Below are positions 1 through 5,041 of a DNA stretch of 5,212 bases, one piece after another. Numbering within the stretch: position 1 is the first letter of the stretch; the number at the start of each line of letters is the position of its first letter. The stretch is taken from contig DATILI010000094.1 of assembly GCA_035476635.1 (NCBI GenBank), positions 1 to 5,212 of the forward strand, in the 5' to 3' direction. Source of the DNA: DATILI01 sp035476635 (GTDB lineage Bacteria; Pseudomonadota; Gammaproteobacteria; Burkholderiales; Burkholderiaceae_C). Both the position numbers and the translations under genes were made by a program. The notes below the pieces were generated by a model. It was not told the origin of the DNA. It saw only the letters and a program-made list of their open reading frames with translations, and ran no database searches.

Positions 1-154
1 CTTGTCGGGCTATACGGACCTGGAGTCGATTTCAGACGCCATCAACCGGGGCGCGATCTACAAGTTCCTGACCAAGCCCTGGGACGACGACTTGCTGCGC
101 GACAACATTCGCGAGGCGTTTCGGCACTATGAAATATCGAAAGGAGGGCGGTGA
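1..154 (+). CDS. Response-regulator receiver (REC) domain, C-terminal end of a partial gene
   Basis: The last 50 codons of a gene that begins left of the window; the reading frame starts at base 2 and ends with TGA at 152-154. The peptide has the end of a CheY-like receiver fold: LSGYTD (beta-4 with the Ser/Thr switch region), a helix SISDAINRGA, then IYKFLTKPW, which holds the aromatic switch residue and the invariant Lys of beta-5, then the alpha-5 helix LLRDNIREAFRHYE. The phospho-acceptor Asp lies outside the window. Only a few residues (ISKGGR) follow alpha-5, so the receiver is the C-terminal domain. The AINRGAIYKFLTKPWDD wording is one I know from receivers attached to c-di-GMP enzymes (EAL, HD-GYP) or hybrid kinases, but which output domain lies upstream cannot be seen. 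It converges on the PEP-CTERM gene, and nothing in the sequence links the two functionally. Confidence 0.85.
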   Translation, partial: LSGYTDLESISDAINRGAIYKFLTKPWDDDLLRDNIREAFRHYEISKGGR

Positions 155-166
155 CGCCCCCCGAAA

Positions 167-182
167 CATTGGCTTGCCAATG
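167..182. terminator. Palindrome between convergent genes, possible weak bidirectional terminator
   Basis: CATTGGCTTGCCAATG is a perfect 16-bp palindrome. As RNA it gives a 6-bp stem with a 4-base loop. It lies 12 bp after the receiver gene stop and 9 bp after the PEP-CTERM gene stop, where a shared terminator would be expected. The stem is short; on the minus strand only TTT follows, and on the plus strand no T-run follows. It is therefore not a canonical intrinsic terminator and could equally be a protein-binding site. Confidence 0.3.
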
Positions 183-191
183 GAGTTGTGA

Positions 192-878
192 TCAGGCGTT
201 GCGCCGGCGTCGCCGTTGCCACCCTGCGGCAAGAATGGCCAACGCTGCCAGTGTCCAACTGGCCGGCTCGGGAATGGCCGCAACGCGCGTCACGTCCAGT
301 GCGATGTTGTCCAGCTGGAACGCCCGATTGGCAAGGTCATCGTCGAAGCCGGCGAACTGCAGCGCCGTCAATTCGCTGCTGCCCCAGATCGCATCGAGGA
401 GGGCGGCTTGGAAGTCGTTGGTGCCGCCTGGGCCGTCATTCAGTCCGTCGATCGTCAAGGTCTGGGTGACGCTGCCGCCGCCGAGCAGCCATCCGGTCAT
501 CACGATGGATTCAGCGCTCCAGTTGGTTGCGGCCGAATGGCTCAACTCGGCAAAATCAAGCCCGATGAGCCTGAAGGAAAAAACCGGGCCGGTCATCGTT
601 ACTGGCGCCGTCGTCGGGGGATTCAAGCCGGTTCCACCAACCACGAATGCGCTGGTGCCATTCGCGGCGCAGTTCGGGGAACAGTTGCTTCCGTTTGCGG
701 CAATCGCGACGGTGCCCGATGCTGGCGCGAACGTAAAGCCGTTGCTCTGGACCGTCGCGTGGACGCCGGTGTTGGCGTAGTTCTCGAAATCAATGAGCAC
801 CGGCGCTGCGAGCGCTGCGGGCCCGGACACCAGTGAGGAAAGCAGGGCAAGTCGTCGAACAAAAAGGTGAATGTTCAT
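192..878 (-). CDS. PEP-CTERM sorting domain-containing exported protein
   Basis: A 228-residue secreted protein. Residues 1-24 form a signal peptide (positively charged start with RR, hydrophobic core, ALA-A cleavage site). Residues 27-198 look like a beta-rich adhesive or carbohydrate-binding sandwich: it begins with LIDFENY and ends with FQLDNIALDV, an ending common in such domains. The C-terminus is a classic exosortase signal: IPEPAS at 202-207, a hydrophobic segment to about 220, then five arginines. Known biology: exosortase processes such proteins at the PEP motif, and they are linked to exopolysaccharide, biofilm or floc formation. Two cysteines (66 and 70, in CSPNC) could form a local disulfide. 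I chose the ATG at 876-878 because it starts the signal peptide and GGGAG lies 5 bases upstream; the open frame continues to a GTG at 1046 but adds only unrelated residues. No exosortase or EPS gene is present in the window. The ligand is unknown. Confidence 0.9.
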   Translation of the reverse strand: MNIHLFVRRLALLSSLVSGPAALAAPVLIDFENYANTGVHATVQSNGFTFAPASGTVAIAANGSNCSPNCAANGTSAFVVGGTGLNPPTTAPVTMTGPVFSFRLIGLDFAELSHSAATNWSAESIVMTGWLLGGGSVTQTLTIDGLNDGPGGTNDFQAALLDAIWGSSELTALQFAGFDDDLANRAFQLDNIALDVTRVAAIPEPASWTLAALAILAAGWQRRRRRNA

Positions 879-883
879 GAAAG

Positions 884-888
884 CTCCC
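884..888 (-). promoter_or_regulatory. Ribosome binding site of the PEP-CTERM gene
   Basis: GGGAG on the minus strand, 5 bases before the ATG at 878. It decides in favour of this start over the upstream GTG at 1046, which would put 56 non-signal residues ahead of the signal peptide. Confidence 0.65.
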
Positions 889-947
889 GGGCTGTGCGCG
901 ACCTGTACGCGCTGGTTTGTAACAATTTCGCAGGTGGACCCCAATAA

Positions 948-963
948 CGCAACTTCCGAGCCA
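948..963 (-). promoter_or_regulatory. Sigma-54 (RpoN) -24/-12 promoter of the PEP-CTERM gene
   Basis: The minus strand reads TGGCTCGGAAGTTGCG. Against the consensus TGGCAC-N5-TTGC there is one mismatch (A to T in the -24 box), and the essential GG and GC dinucleotides are separated by exactly 10 bases. The predicted transcript start is near 937, giving a leader of about 59 bases to the ATG at 878. Established knowledge: in several betaproteobacteria PEP-CTERM genes are driven by RpoN together with the PrsK/PrsR two-component pair, whose regulator is an enhancer-binding protein. The promoter is therefore in the right place, orientation and regulon, though its use is inferred. Confidence 0.7.
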
Positions 964-1001
964 TCCAGAGAATGAGTCCTCGAGTCATTGGGATACGCAC
1001 C

Positions 1002-1019
1002 CTGCGCGCCTTTGCGCAG
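1002..1019 (-). terminator. Stem-loop downstream of DUF2894, doubtful terminator
   Basis: The arms CTGCGC and GCGCAG are separated by 6 bases, 11 bp past the DUF2894 stop codon. The position suits the end of the four-gene operon and would insulate the sigma-54 promoter downstream. There is no T-run after it on the minus strand, so it is at best a weak or Rho-assisted stop. Confidence 0.25.
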
Positions 1020-1028
1020 CAACAAACC

Positions 1029-1045
1029 TGTCAACGATTCCGACA
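1029..1045. promoter_or_regulatory. Candidate enhancer-binding-protein site upstream of the sigma-54 promoter
   Basis: TGTC-N9-GACA, an imperfect 17-bp dyad centred near 1037, about 100 bp upstream of the transcript start predicted from the sigma-54 promoter. That distance is typical for activators of this promoter class, and TGT-N10/11-ACA dyads are used by some of them (NifA, for example). It overlaps the stop codon of the DUF2894 gene (1031-1033). Only the four outer bases on each side pair, so chance is possible. I do not know the recognition sequence of PrsR well enough to assign it. Confidence 0.3.
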
Positions 1046-1720
1046 CCCTTTTGTAACAGGCTCACTTTTCCTGAGGCCGTTTCGGCGGGCCGGCCTGGTT
1101 CCCGGCGACGCATTGTGGTGGGCCTGCTCCAGCCAGAGCAAGGTGTCGACCTGCGAGAGGAAGTGCTGCAGGTAGTCGGGCGAGAGACCGCGCATCAGCG
1201 CCAGAGAGCGCAGCACGAGCATGTGCGAATTCAACGGGCCGGCATTCACGGGCCCGCGCCCGGCGGCCAGTTCCACTTGGTCTTCGGCCGCGATCCGCGA
1301 CCAGGCCTGTCGGAAGCGGCGCACGCTTTTCATTTCGCCGCCGAACGCCGTGTCGAACTGCGCGTCGAACTCCGAGTCGTGGGGGCGACCATCACCGGCA
1401 TCTTGCGTGCGCTCCTGGAGATACCGGCTGAGTTGCACCAACGGACGCACGGCGGCGGCCGGGGCCGGCGCGGCGCTCCGCTGCATGCCCTGGTCAGCGA
1501 CGGCCGCCTGCTGCGCCCGCTGAAAACGCGCCGCATAGTCCGCCAGGGCCTGCTGCAACCGCTCCTGCACCAGCGCGCGCACTTCGCCCTGCATGGTTTC
1601 TTCCAGGCGCCGCGACAAGACTTCCAGGTAGCGAAAGCGCATGGGGTCCAGGCGTTGTGCCCCCGCTTCGCGCAGGGCCGCAAGCGACGGCACCTCCTCA
1701 ATGCAGCCCGGTTCACTCAT
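1031..1720 (-). CDS. DUF2894 family protein, last gene of the motor-like operon
   Basis: A 229-residue soluble protein with no signal peptide or membrane segment. I recognise the DUF2894 signature: an N-terminal block LREAGAQRLDPMRFRYLEVL (16-35) leading into a charged helix (to about 72), an Ala/Pro linker (about 73-92), and a C-terminal block starting GPLNSHMLVLRSLALM (161-176) and ending DTLLWLEQA (192-200). The basic tail after 205 looks disordered. No function is known for the family. The gene overlaps the OmpA-like gene by ATGA (start codon 1718-1720, stop of the upstream gene 1717-1719). The 20 bases upstream hold no Shine-Dalgarno, so translation probably depends on coupling to the upstream gene. 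Being the last gene of the operon, it is likely a cytoplasmic partner of the motor-like pair; this is inference from context. Confidence 0.85.
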   Translation of the reverse strand: MSEPGCIEEVPSLAALREAGAQRLDPMRFRYLEVLSRRLEETMQGEVRALVQERLQQALADYAARFQRAQQAAVADQGMQRSAAPAPAAAVRPLVQLSRYLQERTQDAGDGRPHDSEFDAQFDTAFGGEMKSVRRFRQAWSRIAAEDQVELAAGRGPVNAGPLNSHMLVLRSLALMRGLSPDYLQHFLSQVDTLLWLEQAHHNASPGTRPARRNGLRKSEPVTKGCRNR

Positions 1721-2367
1721 GGGGCGACAGGTTTCAGGCCGGAGGACCGGGGCACCGGCGCCATTTCCACGCGCCGGTTCAGCGCGCGCCCCTTGTCGTC
1801 CGTGTTGGAAGCCACCGGCTGTTCGGCGCCGAACGCCGCGGCAAAGACCCGCGAGGACGGCATGCCTTCCTCGATCAAGGCCCGCGACACCGTGAGCGCG
1901 CGCTGGGCCGACAGCTCCAGGTTGTCGGCGAAGCGCCGGTTGCCTTCCTGGATTCGCTTGTCGTCGGTGAAACCACTCACCATCAGCATGTCGTCGCGCT
2001 CGCCCAGGTACACCTGCAACGGGGGCACCAGGCTCTGAAGCAGTAGCCGGCCGTCGGGGCGCAGCTGGTCCGAATTGACGGGGAACAACACATTGCCGCT
2101 GATGCCGATGCGGCCGTTGTTCAGCGTGACCCGGCCCGTGGCGAGCGGAATCGCCAGGGCCTTTTCCAACGCCATGCGGCGCTGCTCTTCGATGCGGCGC
2201 TTCTGAACCTCGGCCTGCAGGTTGGCCACCAGGTCCATCTGGACCACCAGCACCCCCACCAGGATCAGCACGAACGCCCCCAGCAGGCCCGACATCAGAT
2301 CCCCGAAGACGGCCCAGACCGGCGCGGTCTGCTCGACGCCGTCGCCCTGTTCTTCCAGGCTGCTCAT
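1717..2367 (-). CDS. MotB/ZorB-like OmpA family protein, wall-anchored stator partner
   Basis: A 216-residue protein. A cytoplasmic stub (1-16) is followed by one transmembrane helix (about 18-42) with Asp23 near its start in FGDLMSGLLG, the position of the ion-carrying Asp of MotB (D32), ExbD and ZorB. A charged helical stretch (43-72) could be a plug or coiled coil. The OmpA C-like peptidoglycan-binding domain runs from about 88 to 203: VLFPVNSDQLRP, GFTD with Asp135, DNLELSAQRA with Arg156, and GRALNRRVE. Asp135 and Arg156 match the OmpA pair that holds diaminopimelate. The longer spacing between them, with FADN before LELS, is the MotB pattern rather than that of outer-membrane OmpA. It should sit in the inner membrane and grip the wall while pairing with the DUF802 protein. 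It has a strong AAGGAG at 2376-2381, 8 bases before the ATG. Flagellar MotB is unlikely because no motility genes are present. Confidence 0.88.
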   Translation of the reverse strand: MSSLEEQGDGVEQTAPVWAVFGDLMSGLLGAFVLILVGVLVVQMDLVANLQAEVQKRRIEEQRRMALEKALAIPLATGRVTLNNGRIGISGNVLFPVNSDQLRPDGRLLLQSLVPPLQVYLGERDDMLMVSGFTDDKRIQEGNRRFADNLELSAQRALTVSRALIEEGMPSSRVFAAAFGAEQPVASNTDDKGRALNRRVEMAPVPRSSGLKPVAP

Positions 2368-4283
2368 CCGACGCTCTCCTTAGGCAGTGCGGACTGCTTC
2401 ACGTCGCGTCGGCGCAAGTCCTGGACCAGCCCCTGCTGCGCGGTGATGCTCAAGTCGATGACCTCGCGCGCCTGCGCCACGTAGTAGGCGAGTTGCTCGT
2501 CGCTGCGCGCCATGGACTGCTGCAAAGCGCCTTCCACGCGCTGCAGGCCATCCACCAGCTTCTCATTGCTGGCGCTGAAAAGCTGCACGCCGTGGCTGAA
2601 CGATTCGCCCAGGCTGGCCAGCTCGACCGCGCTGGAAGCCACATGCGAGGCCACGCCCGCGGCGCGGCCGGCCTGCGCCTCCAGGGTTTGCGAGAACCGG
2701 CTGCCGGCCTGGTCCAGCACCGATGCCGCCTGCGCCACCAGGGATTCGATCGCCACGCGCTGGGCGCCCGAGGCCTGGTCCAGGGCCTGCAGCAGGCTAC
2801 TGATTCTTTCGACGAGACCGGTGCGCTCCTGCAGCGCGAGGTTGTCCCGCTCGGTGAGCCGGGTCATTTCCTGGCGCAGTTGCGCAATCACTTCGGCGGC
2901 GGCTTGCGGCACTTCGGCGGCGGTTTGCAACAGGCGCGTCATGGGCGCCTCCAGCGCGGCCCCCAGCGTGGCCAGATGGCTGGCCAGCGCCGCCTGCAAT
3001 TCGCCCAGCCGCGCGACGGCGGCCTCGCCGTGCGCGGCCTCCTGCGCCCGCAGCGCGCCGAGTTCGGTGCGCCACAACGCGGCGAGTTCATCCATGCGCT
3101 CGTGTTGCTGCTGCGTCCAGCTGGCCTCGGCTTCGACGCGCGAACCGATCAAGCCCTCGGTCTGCGCCAGCAGCGCACCGGAGCGCTGCTCGAAGGTCTG
3201 CGCAAAGGCGCCCAGGGCCTGGTCCAGCCGGTCGAGCTGCTGGGCACTGGTGTCGGCATGCGTGCGCAGCGCCGTGGTCCAGCCCTCGGACACACTGCGC
3301 GCCGTGCTGCCGAACGCGCCGGACAGCTCGCTCAGCTGCGTCTGCGTCGCCTCGAACACGCGCTGGTGCGAGCGCAGCGATTCGCGCGCGATCTCCGACA
3401 TCGCGGCCTCCACCACGGGCTGGATGCTCTCGCCGGCGGCCCTGGCACCCGCCGCGAGGCTGTCTTTCAGCGATGTTCCCACGGCACTGGCCAGGCCGGT
3501 GTAGGCCACGCCCACCTCGCGGTGGAACTGCGCCTGCTGCTCCAGCAATTGCCCGCCCAGCTGCTGGCTGCGGCGCTCCAAGCCGTCCATCAGGGACTGC
3601 AGTTTGTCGACCACCAGGGGCAAAGCCTGCGCCTGGGCCTGCAGCGCCTTGAAGCTTTCCTGGCGCTGGTGGGCCAGCGAAAACGGGCGCAACACGGTGG
3701 CGATGCGCGAGTCGAGCTGGCGCGCCGCGTCCACGCGCTCGCGCCGGCTGATGGCCGACAGCAGCCCCAGCATGGCGGACGCGGCCACCCCGGCCACCGA
3801 GGTGCCGAACGAGAGCCCGAGGCCCTTGATCGGTTCGGCCAGCGCCGAGCGGATGGCCTGCAGATCGGTCGAGCCTTCCAGTGCGAACACCGCGCCCTTG
3901 AAGGTCACGACCATGCCCAGGAAGGTGCCCAGCATGCCCAGCATCACCAGAAGCCCCACCAGGTAGGGCGTCAACGCCGGGCCGGGGAGGGCGACCCGCT
4001 CCCCCTCGACACGCAAGCGCACCGCGTTGCGCAGCGAAGCCGGCACGCGCTGGAGCCAGTCGCCGAGGTCGGCCAACGGCTGCGGCATATCGGCCAGTGC
4101 CGCCGCCAGCGAAGCGGTGGCCGCGCGGAACTGCCGGAGCTCGAACGCGCCGAGCAAATAGACCCCGGCGATCACCGCGGTCATGGCCAAAGCCAGCCAG
4201 CTCGACCCGACAAACCCCAGGCCCACCCAGGCCACGGCCACCAGGCCGACGGCGAAGGCCACTGCAATCACGATCCTGTTCAT
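2364..4283 (-). CDS. DUF802 protein with MotA/ExbB/ZorA-like membrane core and long helical tail
   Basis: A 639-residue protein. Four membrane helices are visible: about 3-22, 27-46, 106-128 (with LGMLGTFLGMVVTFKGA) and 154-178 (with LSFGTSVAGVAASAMLGLL). The last two carry the Gly/Thr-rich pattern of MotA, ExbB, TolQ and ZorA pore helices, with Thr120, Thr127 and Thr161 as candidate pore residues. Residues 180-639 are almost all Ala/Gln/Leu/Glu-rich helix, a predicted cytoplasmic coiled-coil tail; this is the DUF802 part, and two similar Trp-led segments begin at W335 and W404. By family logic five copies surround two MotB-like proteins and turn on ion flow. A small membrane core with a very long tail is the ZorA plan, while MotA and ExbB have no such tail. 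The ATG overlaps the DUF3348 stop (ATGA); the Shine-Dalgarno is weak (GAGAG, 7 bases upstream). SMC- or chemoreceptor-like coiled coils are excluded by the membrane core. Function is unproven. Confidence 0.87.
   Translation of the reverse strand: MNRIVIAVAFAVGLVAVAWVGLGFVGSSWLALAMTAVIAGVYLLGAFELRQFRAATASLAAALADMPQPLADLGDWLQRVPASLRNAVRLRVEGERVALPGPALTPYLVGLLVMLGMLGTFLGMVVTFKGAVFALEGSTDLQAIRSALAEPIKGLGLSFGTSVAGVAASAMLGLLSAISRRERVDAARQLDSRIATVLRPFSLAHQRQESFKALQAQAQALPLVVDKLQSLMDGLERRSQQLGGQLLEQQAQFHREVGVAYTGLASAVGTSLKDSLAAGARAAGESIQPVVEAAMSEIARESLRSHQRVFEATQTQLSELSGAFGSTARSVSEGWTTALRTHADTSAQQLDRLDQALGAFAQTFEQRSGALLAQTEGLIGSRVEAEASWTQQQHERMDELAALWRTELGALRAQEAAHGEAAVARLGELQAALASHLATLGAALEAPMTRLLQTAAEVPQAAAEVIAQLRQEMTRLTERDNLALQERTGLVERISSLLQALDQASGAQRVAIESLVAQAASVLDQAGSRFSQTLEAQAGRAAGVASHVASSAVELASLGESFSHGVQLFSASNEKLVDGLQRVEGALQQSMARSDEQLAYYVAQAREVIDLSITAQQGLVQDLRRRDVKQSALPKESVG
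2376..2381 (-). promoter_or_regulatory. Strong Shine-Dalgarno of the OmpA-like gene
   Basis: AAGGAG on the minus strand, 8 bases before the ATG at 2367 and inside the end of the DUF802 gene. It is the best ribosome site in the operon and fixes the start so that the short cytoplasmic stub and the membrane helix are intact. Confidence 0.7.
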
Positions 4284-5020
4284 TGAATACTCTCAACCTG
4301 GTTGCTGAATGCTTTAACCAATCCCACCACCGGCTCCAGCCGCACGCCCAATTCCGCCAGAGCGACCTGTTGCCACTCCTGGCCGAAAGCGTCCTCCCAC
4401 GCGAGCGGGTTCTCGTCTTGCCGATGCGCCTGGCGCAACTGCTTGAAACGTTTCTCCATGAGCTTGGGTACTGTGGCCAGCAGCCGTTGCTCGCGCACGG
4501 CGAGCAGCTGCTCCCACACGGCGTCGAGCGCGGCCAGCTGCCGCAGCGGGGGTGAGGCTTGCGACAGGGCCTGGCGAACATGCTCGCGCAGCGGCCCAAT
4601 CATCAGTTCCATGTTGCGCTGCAGCTCGGCATGGCGCTGGCGATAGGGCGCATAGTCCGCTTCCACCTTCGGCTCCGCCTTCGGAGCCGGGGCGGGCTGC
4701 GCCCGCAGGTGCTGTGGCCGTTTGCCATGGGCGCCGGCACTGTTTTTCGCCGTGATGGCCTGCGCCAGGATGGCGCGCACCTGGTGCAATTGCCCGTCCA
4801 CGGCGGCGGCTGGTCCGGCCTTCGCCGAAGCGTTTGCCTGCGCCGCATCGAGCGTCTTGATCGACTGGTGCGCCGCGTGGAGCGTCATGGCATCGAAGGC
4901 GCCCACCCACAGGCCCAGTCGTTCCGCGAAGTCCTGCCTGGGCGCCGGGGCGTCCACGCGGGCCGTCTCCTGGAGCAGCCGAACGAGCCTCGAACTGCTG
5001 AAGTTGCTGTGCAAATACAT
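4280..5020 (-). CDS. DUF3348 family protein, first gene of the motor-like operon
   Basis: A 246-residue soluble helical protein. DUF3348 features: an N-terminal SSRLVRLL (8-15), FAERLGLWVGAFDAMTL (31-47), an Ala/Pro-rich linker (about 95-120), then a helical C-terminal half with NMELMIGPLREHVRQAL (136-152), LRQLAALDAVWEQLL (159-173), REQRLLATVPKLMEKRFKQL (176-195) and the family ending LAELGVRLEPVVGLVKAF (221-238). No enzyme motif, signal peptide or membrane segment is visible. Start choice is open. ATG at 5018-5020 is given, but AAAGGA (5021-5026) touches it directly. TTG at 5012-5014 lies an ideal 6 bases from that AAAGGA and would yield 244 residues, starting just before HSNFSSSRL. A further TTG at 5089 adds residues unlike the family. 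It overlaps the DUF802 start by ATGA. The family function is unknown; a regulator or adaptor of the motor is inferred from position only. Confidence 0.85.
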   Translation of the reverse strand: MYLHSNFSSSRLVRLLQETARVDAPAPRQDFAERLGLWVGAFDAMTLHAAHQSIKTLDAAQANASAKAGPAAAVDGQLHQVRAILAQAITAKNSAGAHGKRPQHLRAQPAPAPKAEPKVEADYAPYRQRHAELQRNMELMIGPLREHVRQALSQASPPLRQLAALDAVWEQLLAVREQRLLATVPKLMEKRFKQLRQAHRQDENPLAWEDAFGQEWQQVALAELGVRLEPVVGLVKAFSNQVESIQ

Positions 5021-5026
5021 TCCTTT
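5021..5026 (-). promoter_or_regulatory. Shine-Dalgarno AAAGGA that questions the DUF3348 start
   Basis: AAAGGA abuts the ATG at 5020 with no spacer, which is too close for normal initiation, and is 6 bases from the in-frame TTG at 5014. The sequence therefore favours TTG by spacing and ATG by codon. Two of its bases also belong to the inverted repeat next to it. Confidence 0.5.
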
Positions 5027-5041
5027 GCACCATGGGTGCAA
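5025..5041. promoter_or_regulatory. Perfect inverted repeat at the operon start: operator or leader hairpin
   Basis: TTGCACC-ATG-GGTGCAA: 7-bp perfect arms around a 3-base spacer. In the minus-strand mRNA it would form a hairpin whose last two bases are the first of the AAAGGA ribosome site, so folding could limit initiation of the whole translationally coupled operon. In DNA it resembles a dimeric regulator site. The TGCACC/GGTGCA halves recall NtrC boxes, but the spacing is 3 rather than about 5, so I do not assign it. Confidence 0.4.

Noticed and set aside
151..780. Plus-strand open frame of 209 codons opposite the PEP-CTERM gene, beginning GTG right after a perfect AAGGAGG
   Set aside because: The Shine-Dalgarno-like run is simply the Lys-Gly-Gly-Arg codons ending the receiver gene. 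The translation has no recognisable domain, while the opposite strand has a complete signal peptide, domain and PEP-CTERM signal. Long antisense frames are common in GC-rich genes.
192..1046. Longer PEP-CTERM protein starting at GTG 1046
   Set aside because: It would place 56 residues before a good signal peptide and run through the sigma-54 promoter; ATG 878 has its own ribosome site.
1115..2038. Plus-strand open frame of 307 codons over DUF2894 and the OmpA-like gene
   Set aside because: Composition is Arg/His-rich without any domain; both minus-strand genes under it match known families.
1717..4283. Flagellar motAB, exbBD or tolQR
   Set aside because: The membrane partner carries a 460-residue tail unknown in MotA, ExbB or TolQ. 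The other partner has an OmpA domain, which ExbD and TolR lack in this form. No flagellar, TonB or Tol genes are nearby.
2493..4286. Plus-strand open frame of 597 codons across the DUF802 gene
   Set aside because: It is rich in Gln/His/Arg/Gly with no membrane or domain pattern, and mirrors the Ala/Leu/Gln helix codons of the minus-strand gene, which has a clear family match and operon overlaps.
3088..4599. Minus-strand open frame of 503 codons spanning parts of DUF3348 and DUF802 in another phase
   Set aside because: It crosses the boundary between two well-supported genes and its Arg/Gly/Pro-rich product is the usual GC-rich out-of-phase shadow.
1031..5020. Calling the operon a Zorya anti-phage system outright
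   Set aside because: Only the ZorA/ZorB-like architecture is present. No ZorC, ZorD helicase/nuclease or ZorE nuclease is seen in the window, and the accessory genes are different families, so only resemblance is claimed.
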